DNA of 64,000 nt from Nocardia jejuensis NBRC 103114 (lineage in GTDB: Bacteria; Actinomycetota; Actinomycetes; Mycobacteriales; Mycobacteriaceae), in the NCBI RefSeq assembly GCF_001613145.1, contig NZ_BDBU01000012.1:186001-250000 (forward strand). Reading direction: 5' to 3'. The notes beneath the pieces were generated by a model. That model saw only the letters and a list, made by a program, of their open reading frames with translations. It did no database searches and was not told the DNA's origin. Position numbers and translations under genes: made by a program. How positions within the stretch are numbered: the stretch's first letter is position 1; every line of letters starts with the position of its first letter. Below are positions 1-7,812 of this stretch, one piece after another.

Positions 1-480
1 GCCACGGCAGCCCTGGGGCTGACCGCGCTCACGCTCGCGGGCTTCCTCGTGTCCGCGCACAGCGAGATCTCCTCCCGCGACGCGGCCGCGGCCGACGACA
101 AGCACGCGGAGCAGATCGCCACCGACTACGCGGTCGGCGCCGCGACGGTGAACTTCGCCGACTTCAACTCCTGGGTCGGCAAGCTCAAGGCCAATACGAC
201 TCCGGCACTGGCGAACAAGTTCGACACCACCGCACCGAAGTTGCAAGAGATCCTCACACCGCTGAAGTGGACCTCCACCGCCACGCCGATCACCGCGAAG
301 GTGATCAGCGAATCGGATGGGCTGTACAAGGTGAACGTGTTCGTGAACGTCACGTCGAGCAACGCCCAGAACCCCGACGGCGCGCAGACCACCGTCACCT
401 ACAACGTCGCGATCGACCGTAATTCCGACTGGAAGATCACCGACGTCGGCGGGATGGACGGCGCACTGCCGCTCAAGTAG
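1..480 (+). CDS. Mce-associated-type membrane protein, 3' part
   Basis: The reading frame is open from base 1 to the TAG at 478-480, so the start lies outside the window. The visible 159 residues begin with the end of a hydrophobic segment (LGLTALTLAGFLV), then a short alanine-rich stretch, then a soluble domain ending in WKITDVGGMDG. One N-terminal membrane helix followed by a small NTF2-like domain is the layout of Mce-associated (Mas) proteins, which accompany Mce lipid-import complexes in the mycobacterial and nocardial envelope. No mce gene is visible here, so the link rests on domain layout only. A perfect hairpin follows 4 bases after the stop. Confidence 0.6.
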   Translation, partial: ATAALGLTALTLAGFLVSAHSEISSRDAAAADDKHAEQIATDYAVGAATVNFADFNSWVGKLKANTTPALANKFDTTAPKLQEILTPLKWTSTATPITAKVISESDGLYKVNVFVNVTSSNAQNPDGAQTTVTYNVAIDRNSDWKITDVGGMDGALPLK

Positions 481-484
481 TACA

Positions 485-516
485 CATCCGGCCGGCCATA
501 AGCGGCCGGCCGGATG
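485..516 (+). terminator. Rho-independent-type hairpin after the Mce-associated gene
   Basis: There is a perfect 13-bp stem (485-497 with 504-516) around the 6-base loop ATAAGC, made of CCGGCCGG blocks, starting 4 bases after the stop codon. There is no T-tract, which is usual for actinobacterial terminators. Confidence 0.75.
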
Positions 517-875
517 ATCGGCGCACCCGCACGGGCGCGCACCCACGATTCCCGCCGTCTCCGACCGGCCGGAGCGCCCGGCTCGAGCGTGTCCACACCG
601 CATCGCCCGGCCCCGCCGATATTCGCAACGCGGTTCGCGCGGATTCAGCTGCCCGAGGTGGGCAATTCACCGCCGGACCGATCGGCGCACCTCTGCGCAC
701 TCAGCGAAGCGGCGCAACAGACGCCGCCAATTCCCATGGTCGCCAGCACCCTTACCGACTCTATCCATTCACCCACTCACCATTGCAATAGCACTACTAT
801 CTGAATAAACTGCTTATCCAAGGTGAGTCGATATTCCTATTGGCTTGCGTTGGTTGCTCACAAGGAGATTCTTCA
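517..875. other. Non-coding stretch upstream of island A
   Basis: No reading frame here has a ribosome binding site and a codon pattern typical of a gene. The only structure seen is the conserved element at 780-808. The stretch around 770-850 is clearly AT-richer than the surroundings, as expected for a promoter region. Confidence 0.6.
780..808 (-). promoter_or_regulatory. Conserved island-A operator, copy 1
   Basis: Read on the minus strand this site contains the core TTCAGATAGTAG followed by TGCTATTGCAATGG. The same core and flanks recur at 8913-8943 and 13165-13195. The centre is a quasi-palindrome, ATAG-5-CTAT. It lies about 290 bases upstream of the first BVMO and about 70 bases upstream of a 59-codon ORF. 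It is a probable binding site for one of the island's TetR regulators (inference). Confidence 0.65.
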
Positions 876-1055
876 ATGTCGAAGGTCTACGACGGGCGGG
901 ATTACCTACCCGCCACCGCGCAATCCGAGTCGCCGGGGAGTCGGCTCGAGGTTCTGAGTCCGGTCGTGTGGGTCGGTGGAGCCATCGCCTGGGAGGTCGT
1001 GGAATGGGCCCGGGTCCGGACGCTGTCGCCGGGCTCCGCGCGGACGAGCAATTGA
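876..1055 (+). CDS. Possible 59-residue leader protein upstream of BVMO1
   Basis: The ATG at 876 has a near-ideal ribosome binding site (AAGGAG at 862-867, 8 bases away). The frame runs 59 residues to the TGA at 1053-1055 and ends 44 bases before the BVMO1 start. The peptide begins MSKVYDGRDYLPA and has a central hydrophobic patch (VVWVGGAIAW). No family was recognised. The good Shine-Dalgarno site and the position just after the conserved operator argue for translation. The short length and lack of a known relative argue against a conserved function. It could be a leader peptide or a chance ORF. Confidence 0.35.
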   Translation: MSKVYDGRDYLPATAQSESPGSRLEVLSPVVWVGGAIAWEVVEWARVRTLSPGSARTSN

Positions 1056-1099
1056 CAGACATCGACAGGACCACACGACGTTCAGGAAGGCAGAACGAC

Positions 1100-2692
1100 A
1101 TGACCGAGACCACCCGCCACCCGCAATTCGAGGTCGCCGTGATCGGCGCCGGCCCCGGCGGGATCGCCGCTGGGGCGAAACTCCGTATGGCCGGGATCGA
1201 CGACTTCGTGATCCTCGAGCGCGCCGATGACGTCGGCGGCAGCTGGCACGAGAACCATTACCCGGGCATCGCGGTGGACGTGCCGTCCACCACGTACCAG
1301 TACTCCTTCGAGCGGAACCCGAACTGGTCCCGCTTCTTCGCCCCCGGGCCCGAGGTGAAGAAGTACCACGCCGACGTGGCGCGCAAGTACGGCCTCTACG
1401 AGCGGACCCGCTTCGACTCCACTGTGGAGCGCGAGACGTGGGATGACGACAACGCTTGGTGGACACTGCATCTCAACGACGGTTCCACCGTCACCGCGCG
1501 CTTCGTGATCAGCGCCATCGGGTCGTTCGTGCGCCCCAAGGAGGACGTCGGCATCGCGGGCGCCAAGTCGTTCCGGGGCAAGGTCCAGCGACCGACCTCC
1601 TGGGACGAGGACTACGACATGGCCGGAAAGACGGTCGGCATCATCGGCACCGGAGCCAGTGCGGTGCAGATCATTCCGGCCATCGCCCCCGAGGTCGGCG
1701 CCCTCACGGTCTTCCAGCGCACACCCGTCTGGTCGGTGCCGAAGCCGGACTTCGTCGTGCCCAAGGCATTGAAGGTGGTGCTGGGGATCCCCGGGGTTTC
1801 GGCATCGATCAACGGCGCGGCGTTCGTGGCGGTCGACGTGCTGCTGCGATTCGTCAGCAAAACCCCGATCGCGACGTTCCGCCCGATCGCCGACAAATTC
1901 GACGCCTGGATGATCGCCGGCTACGCCCGATACGTGCGATGGGTGGTCAAGGATCCGGCCACCGCCACCAAGCTGAGTCCCAACTTCGGCGTGCTCGCCA
2001 AGCGACCGACCATGTCCACCGGGTACCTGTCGGCCTACAACCGCGACAACGTCACGCTGATCACCGACCCGATCGAGAAGATCACCCCGACCGGGGTCAA
2101 GACCCGCGACGGCGTGCTCCACAAGTTCGACGTGCTGATCCTGGCCACCGGGTACGAGGTGTTCTCCGATCCGGAGACCTACCGACCCGGAACCGTGGTG
2201 GGCCGCAACGGATTCGACCTCGCCGAGTTCTACAACAGCGAGGGACTGCAGGCCTACCAGAGTGTCTCGGTGCCCGGTCTGCCGAACCGCTGGACGCTCG
2301 TGGGCCCGTACTCGTGGAGCGGCACCAGCTGGCACGCCTTCGTCGAGACGACCTCCGACCACGCCGTGCGAGCGATCACCGAGACCCGCCGACGGAGCGC
2401 GGCCATCTGCGAGGTCCGCAAGGACGTCGCCGACGCCTATCACCGCGAGGTGCACAAGCGGGCCGAGGGCGTGCGCTACTACCTCACCGAGCTCAACGGG
2501 CACGTGCCCACCTACTACCGAAATTCCCAGGGCGACAGCACCTATATCCGCCCCGCGAGCTACTTCGAAGCCCGCAGACAGACCCGCGAATTCCCGCTCG
2601 ACGACTACCGCTACGAGCCCGCGCCGGCCACGGGGTCCGGGCACACCGAAACGGCCGCCGGCGATTCCACTCCCGCCGCAGCCGCCCGATAG
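1100..2692 (+). CDS. Flavin-dependent BVMO-type monooxygenase (BVMO1), variant fingerprint
   Basis: The product has 530 residues. The ATG at 1100 is preceded by GGAAGG. An FAD-binding GAGPGG sits at residues 16-21 and the second Rossmann motif GTGAS lies just after the fingerprint region, the order typical of class B flavoprotein monooxygenases. These cytosolic enzymes use NADPH and oxygen to turn ketones into esters. The fingerprint F-x-G-x3-H-x3-W reads F158-R-G-K-V-Q-R164-P-T-S-W168, so the usual His is Arg. Late motifs such as ATGYEVFSDPE and GPYSWSGT match BVMO4 at 49421-51028. BVMO2 follows after 71 bases, so the two are probably one transcript. Without the fingerprint His, Baeyer-Villiger activity is uncertain; NADPH oxidase or heteroatom oxidation are alternatives. 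Confidence 0.9.
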   Translation: MTETTRHPQFEVAVIGAGPGGIAAGAKLRMAGIDDFVILERADDVGGSWHENHYPGIAVDVPSTTYQYSFERNPNWSRFFAPGPEVKKYHADVARKYGLYERTRFDSTVERETWDDDNAWWTLHLNDGSTVTARFVISAIGSFVRPKEDVGIAGAKSFRGKVQRPTSWDEDYDMAGKTVGIIGTGASAVQIIPAIAPEVGALTVFQRTPVWSVPKPDFVVPKALKVVLGIPGVSASINGAAFVAVDVLLRFVSKTPIATFRPIADKFDAWMIAGYARYVRWVVKDPATATKLSPNFGVLAKRPTMSTGYLSAYNRDNVTLITDPIEKITPTGVKTRDGVLHKFDVLILATGYEVFSDPETYRPGTVVGRNGFDLAEFYNSEGLQAYQSVSVPGLPNRWTLVGPYSWSGTSWHAFVETTSDHAVRAITETRRRSAAICEVRKDVADAYHREVHKRAEGVRYYLTELNGHVPTYYRNSQGDSTYIRPASYFEARRQTREFPLDDYRYEPAPATGSGHTETAAGDSTPAAAAR

Positions 2693-2763
2693 CACCCACG
2701 AAACCCAGACCTTCTCACCGCCGGGCCACCCCGCGTCGAGTGAGATCGAGAACGGAGCACACC

Positions 2764-4368
2764 TTGAGTTCGAACACCGTGGACAACACCGCACCCGAGT
2801 CGCTACCCGAATTCGACGCCGTGATCATCGGCGCCGGAGTGGGCGGCATCGCGGCAGGCTGCCAGTTGCGTCGCGCCGGGATCGACAATTTCGTGATCCT
2901 CGACCGCCGAGCCGACTTCAGCGGCACCTGGATCGCCAACACGTATCCCGGTGTCGCCCTGGATGTCCCGTCCACCTCCTACGAATTCACCTTCGCGCCG
3001 AACCAGTGGACGCGGGTCTTCGCCGAGGGCTCCGAGGTACGCGAGTACTGCCAGCGCGTCGCGCGTGAGCACGGCCTCTACGAGCGGGCACGCTTCGGTG
3101 TGAACGTGCGGCGTGAGGTCTGGGACGACGACAACGGCTATTGGAACGTCCATCTCGCGGACGGCTCGGTCCTGACCACACGGTACGTGCTGTGCGCGAC
3201 CGGATTCTTCCTCGAACCCCGGTCGAACGCGGGCATTCCCGGTGTGGACGAGTTCGCCGGAAAGCTCATGATCTCCGCGGGCTGGGATCACGACTACGAC
3301 TACGCGGGCAAGCGCGTCGCGGTCATCGGCACCGGTGCCAGCTCGATGCAGATCGTGCCGTCGATCGCCTCGAAGGTCGGCCATCTCGATGTGTACCAGC
3401 GCACCGCGACCTGGTGTTTCCCCAAGCCGGACTTCGCTTTCGGTCGGATCGGGCGGCGGCTCATGCGCTCCCAGCGGTTCCACACCTTCGCCTATATGGC
3501 GAACTGGTACGTCTACCAGGCGATTGTCGTGGGGGCCGAGAAGGTGCCCCCACGCGTCTCGCTGGCGCTGCTGCAGGGGCTGGAAGGTGCTCTGCGCGCG
3601 GCCTATCGTCTCTACCTGCGGGCCCTGGTCAACGACCCCGATGCGCGCCGTGCCCTGGTGCCCAGGCACGGCCTCATGGCCAATATGCCTACCTTCGGCC
3701 GTGGCTTCCTGCAGTCGTTCAGTCGCAAGAACGGGAATCTGGTGACCACGCCGATCGAACGCTTCACCGCGAACGGCATCCGCACCACCGACGGCGTCGA
3801 GCACGGGTACGACATGATCGTCCTGGCCACCGGCTTCACCCCCGCCTCGGAACCCGAGTCGTTCCCGACCGGCGCGGTGCTGGGCCGCGACGGCTTCGAC
3901 CTCGGAGAGTTCTACCGCGCCAACGGGATGCAGGCCTATGCGGGAGTGACCATTCCCAAGATGCCCAACCGCTGGTTCCTCTACGGCCCTTACGGCTGGA
4001 ACGGGGTGACCTGGGTGAGCATGATGGAGAATTCCGCGCTACACGTGGCCAAGGTCATCGCCGCGGCCAAGGCGGGCGAGACCGAGGTCGTCGAGGTCAC
4101 GCCGCAGGCGCACGAGTCCTGGCACCGCACCATGACGAGCAGCCCGTTCACCGCGGTCGCGCAGGAATACCTGGTCGAGATTCAGCGCAAGCGGCACAAC
4201 GTGCACAGCTACTTCTCCAACAGCCGTGGCGAAGCACCGATCCTGCGCCCCTCGGCCGGATTCCGCGATTCGCTGTGGAATCACAGCGAAAGTTTCGATC
4301 CCGCCGCGGATTACACATTCCGCGCGGCCGTTCCCAAGCAGAACCGCGAAAGCACCGACGCCGCGTGA
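2764..4368 (+). CDS. Flavin-dependent BVMO-type monooxygenase (BVMO2), variant fingerprint
   Basis: The product has 534 residues. I chose the TTG at 2764 because GGAG lies about 7 bases upstream and the frame then starts just before the conserved N-terminus; a GTG at 2779 is the alternative. It has the FAD motif GAGVGG, a late ATGF motif and the C-terminal GPYGWNG. The fingerprint reads F164-A-G-K-L-M-I170-S-A-G-W174, with Ile replacing the usual His. It follows BVMO1 in the same direction. Family and cofactors (FAD, NADPH, oxygen) are clear; the substrate is not. The neighbouring esterase and SDR genes suggest lipid-derived or cyclic ketones (inference). Confidence 0.88.
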   Translation: MSSNTVDNTAPESLPEFDAVIIGAGVGGIAAGCQLRRAGIDNFVILDRRADFSGTWIANTYPGVALDVPSTSYEFTFAPNQWTRVFAEGSEVREYCQRVAREHGLYERARFGVNVRREVWDDDNGYWNVHLADGSVLTTRYVLCATGFFLEPRSNAGIPGVDEFAGKLMISAGWDHDYDYAGKRVAVIGTGASSMQIVPSIASKVGHLDVYQRTATWCFPKPDFAFGRIGRRLMRSQRFHTFAYMANWYVYQAIVVGAEKVPPRVSLALLQGLEGALRAAYRLYLRALVNDPDARRALVPRHGLMANMPTFGRGFLQSFSRKNGNLVTTPIERFTANGIRTTDGVEHGYDMIVLATGFTPASEPESFPTGAVLGRDGFDLGEFYRANGMQAYAGVTIPKMPNRWFLYGPYGWNGVTWVSMMENSALHVAKVIAAAKAGETEVVEVTPQAHESWHRTMTSSPFTAVAQEYLVEIQRKRHNVHSYFSNSRGEAPILRPSAGFRDSLWNHSESFDPAADYTFRAAVPKQNRESTDAA

Positions 4369-4399
4369 CAATCCGGTCCACGCGGGCCCGCGCTCGGGA

Positions 4400-5035
4400 T
4401 CAGGACGCGCTCACCGATTCCCCGAGCCGGCGCAACCAGAACTCGACAGTCGCGATGAGGATGGTGGTACTGCGCTCGCTCGGGGTCAATTCGGTGACGT
4501 GACCCACGGCGAGTCCGACCGCCGTCCCGAGCACGCCGTAGACCGCGTCCTCGAGCACCTCCTGGCTGTGGGCGGTGCCCTCGGGCAGATGTTCGACCAG
4601 CAGGACCCGCCCGGTTTCGACGAAACGCTCACAGGCCGCGACCGCCGCCGCACGCTGCTCCGGATCCCGGACCACACTGATGCCGTACTCCGCGGCCAGG
4701 ATCAACGCCGCGTCCTCCGACATGAGCTGGGTATCCCACCAGTGGGCGATCGCGGCGAGCCGCTCCTCGACCGAACCGTCGGTGGACGCGATGGCCGTGG
4801 CCAGGCGGGAGAGTTTCTTGCTGCCCCACCCGCGCAGCACCTCGAGGCAGAGGTCTTCCTTGGCATCGAAGTTGCTGTAAACCGCGCCGATCGTGCGACC
4901 GGCCTCGGCCGCGATCGCCGCCAGGGAGGTCGCGTGGTAGCCGTTGGCGTAGAACAGCCGCTCGGCGGCCTCGATGAGCTCTTCCCGCGTCAGCGCCTGA
5001 CTTTCCGCGCGGGTCAGCACTTTACGAGCGGCCAC
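4400..5035 (-). CDS. TetR-family repressor (TetR1)
   Basis: The product has 211 residues. The GTG at 5035 was chosen over an ATG at 5107 because GGAGG lies 4 bases upstream and because the paralogue at 9014 starts at the equivalent GTG (VAGRK versus VAARK). The N-terminal helix-turn-helix (residues about 14-55) contains the TetR signature AGRTIGAVYSNF; the rest is a helical ligand-binding domain. It shares RAESQA, AAEAGRTIGA and YSNF with TetR2, so the two may recognise similar DNA. It converges on BVMO2, 31 bases apart. A partial match to the island-A operator lies about 75 bases upstream, consistent with autoregulation. Confidence 0.9.
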   Translation of the reverse strand: MAARKVLTRAESQALTREELIEAAERLFYANGYHATSLAAIAAEAGRTIGAVYSNFDAKEDLCLEVLRGWGSKKLSRLATAIASTDGSVEERLAAIAHWWDTQLMSEDAALILAAEYGISVVRDPEQRAAAVAACERFVETGRVLLVEHLPEGTAHSQEVLEDAVYGVLGTAVGLAVGHVTELTPSERSTTILIATVEFWLRRLGESVSAS

Positions 5036-5106
5036 GGTTCCTCCGTTGTCGAATACTCCCGAGCGAATGCGGAGCGTACCGGCATCGCTTTTTCCAGGTA
5101 CCGACA

Positions 5107-5121
5107 TTATCCAGATTTAGG
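5107..5121 (+). promoter_or_regulatory. Partial copy of the island-A operator near TetR1
   Basis: TTATCCAGATTTAGG matches 9 of the first 10 bases of the conserved element and then diverges. It is upstream of TetR1 at the same distance as the full copy upstream of TetR2. It is weak on its own. Confidence 0.3.
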
Positions 5122-5159
5122 CAAATGACCAAAGTGGCGGGCCGATGATCGGGCAGACT

Positions 5160-6527
5160 CTACACATTCGCGCGTTCCGCGAGCACTCGCCCGATCTCGG
5201 TGACCGGTGGTTCGCCGTAGAGCCACTCGCGCGCGATGCGATGCCAGTTGCCGGTCACCACGAGTTGCCCGAGCACACCGAAGGTCATGAAATCCGCGCG
5301 GCGCGAGAACACGTGCTCGGGCGGCAGCATCTGATGGCGCATGGCACTGAACTCGCTCGCCCGCGGATCGATGGCCGATACCAGTGCGCCGGTGGCCAAT
5401 TCGGAGGTGATGGTGACCTCCTCGTCGGCCAGGTTCCACGCCGACGCGGCCCAGATGTACTCCAGGCATTCGGTGGGCGCCACCTCGACCGCGGGGTCGA
5501 TGATGCCGCGCGCGCTCAACAGCGCGTGCAGATCCTCCGCACGCCGTTCGCTCGCGGCCCGGGCGACCTGACGCTCGAACTCGATATCGGCGGCATCCAT
5601 TCGGTTGTAGAGGCCGAAGTCGATGAACCCGACTCGCCCGTCGGCGGTCAGGAGAATATTGCCGGGATGCGGGTCGCCACAGAACTCGCCGCGTTCGAAC
5701 AGCGATCCGAGATAGAAGCGGTAGATCAGCTCACCGATGCGGTCGCGCTCGGCATCGGGAAGAGTTCTCATGTGCGAGAACGGTTTCGAGTCCAGGTACT
5801 CCGTGACCAGGATCCGGTCCCGGCACAGTTCGAGCACGCTGTCGGGGATCACGATGAACGGATGCCCGCGATACTGCGCGGCGACCTGATGCTGGATCCG
5901 CGCCTCGCGCCGGTAATCGAGTTCGGATTCGAGGTTCTTGCGCACCTCCTCGATCACCCCTCCCCCGCTCAGGGCCGGCCACATCGACGTCCACAGCTTC
6001 GCGAACAACGCCAGGTTGCGCAGGTCGGACTTGATGGCCTTCTCGACCCCGGGGTACTGCACCTTCACCGCGACCCGGCGACCGTCCCGCAAGACGGCGC
6101 GATACACCTGTCCGATCGAGGCCGCGGCGATCGGCTCCTCGTCGAACGCCCGGAATACCGTTGACAGCGAACCGTATTCGGCCTCCAGCTCGTCGCGCAT
6201 GGCCGAGAAGGGCAGCACCGGAACCTGATCCTGCAGCACCGCGAGCTTGGTGCGAAAGCGCTCGCGATGCGACTCGGGAACCAGCTCGAGATCGAGCACC
6301 GAGAGCATCTGGCCCAGCTTCATGGCCGCACCCTTCATCGCGCCGAGCACATCCACGAGCTGCTCGGCCGCATCGAGGGTGGAACGCTGTGCCAGCACCT
6401 CCCGGGCCCGTTCGGATCGCCCGATCATCGAGAGCCGGGCCGTCGCACCCCGGGCGGCCTGCCCGGCCGCCAGCATGCCGAGTTTGCGCCCCCGCGCGAC
6501 TCGGCCCTTCGGAATGCGCTCGGCCAT
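5160..6527 (-). CDS. ABC1/AarF/UbiB-type atypical kinase (ABC1-A)
   Basis: The product has 455 residues. Family motifs appear in order: the KxGQ helix (AMKLGQMLS), the Ala-rich loop replacing a P-loop (AAASIGQVYRA), the nucleotide-contacting lysine in VAVKVQYPG, the catalytic-loop analogue GDPHPGNILL and the DFG motif (FIDFGLYN). ABC1 proteins are ATP-dependent factors linked to isoprenoid quinone and lipid metabolism at the membrane. It is the third gene of a minus-strand run (7722 to 5160) with gaps of 6 and 22 bases. A clear paralogue sits at the other end of the island (15347-16762), with a matching C-terminal GNWHR...REW.YGEPP block. The ribosome binding site is GGGGAG. Confidence 0.92.
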   Translation of the reverse strand: MAERIPKGRVARGRKLGMLAAGQAARGATARLSMIGRSERAREVLAQRSTLDAAEQLVDVLGAMKGAAMKLGQMLSVLDLELVPESHRERFRTKLAVLQDQVPVLPFSAMRDELEAEYGSLSTVFRAFDEEPIAAASIGQVYRAVLRDGRRVAVKVQYPGVEKAIKSDLRNLALFAKLWTSMWPALSGGGVIEEVRKNLESELDYRREARIQHQVAAQYRGHPFIVIPDSVLELCRDRILVTEYLDSKPFSHMRTLPDAERDRIGELIYRFYLGSLFERGEFCGDPHPGNILLTADGRVGFIDFGLYNRMDAADIEFERQVARAASERRAEDLHALLSARGIIDPAVEVAPTECLEYIWAASAWNLADEEVTITSELATGALVSAIDPRASEFSAMRHQMLPPEHVFSRRADFMTFGVLGQLVVTGNWHRIAREWLYGEPPVTEIGRVLAERANV

Positions 6528-6549
6528 CGTGCTCTCCCCTGTCGTTCCG

Positions 6550-7500
6550 CTACCCGGTAGCCGAGTCCGGCGATGCCGACACCGCGGCCAGCCTGCGCCA
6601 CGCGGCCCGCCGCCGTTCGGTGGTCGCGACCTGCTCGAAGGCTACGGTATCGGACAGCTGCCCGGTGGCCACGAGCGCACGAATCGCGTTGTCGGAGAAG
6701 TAACCCAGCACGTCGAGCAGTTCCGCGCCCGCGCCGCCCTCGACGATCAGCGCACAGATCCGTGAAAGCTCCTGCTCGCCACGGGATTCGAACAGCGCAT
6801 TGCTCATCGGGCCCGCGAACTCCGCGGCGATGCGGCCCAGCAGTGACAGCAGCGCCACCAGTGTCTCTCCGCCGGCGGTCACCGCGGCCTCGATCAGCCG
6901 GGTCTGCCGTTCGAGTCCGGCCACCCGCAGGATCTTGTTCAGGATCTCGGTGCGCGTCACCATCGCCCCGGTGAGCACGATCGCCGCGTCGTCCTGCACG
7001 TGGCGTTCGAACTCCCGGATGAGCTCGTCGGTGGCGTACTCGACGAATCGCGCGGCGGTCAGGTAGTCACGGCGGCGCAGCAACTCGTCCGCCGCCGGAA
7101 CCAACAGGGTGAAGGGCAGTTTCGGCGCGAAGAACGGAATCACTCGCGGGTCGACGTACGGCGCGGCATCGGCCAGATAGGCCGGTGTGAGCCGGGTGAT
7201 CAAGCTCGCGGCTCGATGCTGGTGGTCCATACCGATGGCGCCCCCGGCCCGCCCGGCGACCTCAGGCGGGACCGCCTTGACCGCCACGGTCGCCGCCAGC
7301 GCGTCGGGAACCAGCGGCGCGAGCTTGCTGACCCGCGCGAACACCGGGGCCATCGAGTCGAACAGCGCCGCGGACAGGGCCGTGCGCAGCTCGTCCAGCC
7401 CCGGTGCGCCGAGCCGCTCGAGGTCGCGCAACTGTCCGGGTTCGACATCGAGCAGCTGCGCCAGCATCGTGATCTGCGCGCGGGTTACCAAATCGGCCAT
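6550..7500 (-). CDS. Conserved-looking helical protein, unknown function
   Basis: The product has 316 residues. It starts 6 bases after the stop of a 71-residue protein and ends 22 bases before ABC1-A, so all three are probably co-transcribed. The sequence is almost entirely helical and rich in Ala, Leu and Arg, with no signal peptide and no convincing transmembrane segment. A central PFFAPKLPFTLLVPAADELL stretch could touch a membrane. No catalytic motif or known domain was recognised. Its position suggests a role with the ABC1 kinase, perhaps as partner or substrate (inference). Confidence 0.75.
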   Translation of the reverse strand: MADLVTRAQITMLAQLLDVEPGQLRDLERLGAPGLDELRTALSAALFDSMAPVFARVSKLAPLVPDALAATVAVKAVPPEVAGRAGGAIGMDHQHRAASLITRLTPAYLADAAPYVDPRVIPFFAPKLPFTLLVPAADELLRRRDYLTAARFVEYATDELIREFERHVQDDAAIVLTGAMVTRTEILNKILRVAGLERQTRLIEAAVTAGGETLVALLSLLGRIAAEFAGPMSNALFESRGEQELSRICALIVEGGAGAELLDVLGYFSDNAIRALVATGQLSDTVAFEQVATTERRRAAWRRLAAVSASPDSATG

Positions 7501-7506
7501 GTCAGC

Positions 7507-7722
7507 TCACTTTCCGAACAGGATCGAGCGGGCGGGAATCCGCACGAAGCGCGGCAGCACCTTCAGGGCTTCGTCGATCGAGGCGTCGAGACTGCGGCGC
7601 TGGGCGGCCTGTGCCCGGCGCAGCAGGCCCAGCAGCCGCTCCGATTCCTCCGGCGTCAGGGCTTGCACCACATCCCCGGACCGGCCCAGCGCGGCGCGCA
7701 AGGCCGCTCGATGGTCTGTCAT
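7507..7722 (-). CDS. Small helical protein of the ABC1 operon, unknown
   Basis: The product has 71 residues. The ATG at 7722 has GGGGGA about 9 bases upstream, and the stop is 6 bases before the 316-residue gene. The peptide reads as two amphipathic helices (ALTPEESERLLGLLRRAQAA, then ALKVLPRFVRI) and has no cysteine or membrane segment. Tight spacing and the good ribosome binding site are the main reasons to accept it. Its function is unknown. Confidence 0.65.
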   Translation of the reverse strand: MTDHRAALRAALGRSGDVVQALTPEESERLLGLLRRAQAAQRRSLDASIDEALKVLPRFVRIPARSILFGK

Positions 7723-7812
7723 CGCGACACATCCCCCTTCTTGTCGTCGGCCCTGTCAGCGGGCCTGTCGAATGGCTCTACCGCACAGCGGTTTTCGATG
7801 AAGGCGTGCGCG

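Noticed and set aside
1082..2794. Long minus-strand open frame of 570 codons
   Set aside because: It lies antisense to BVMO1; its Asp/Gly/Val/His-rich composition is the usual shadow of high-GC coding DNA and it has no motif.
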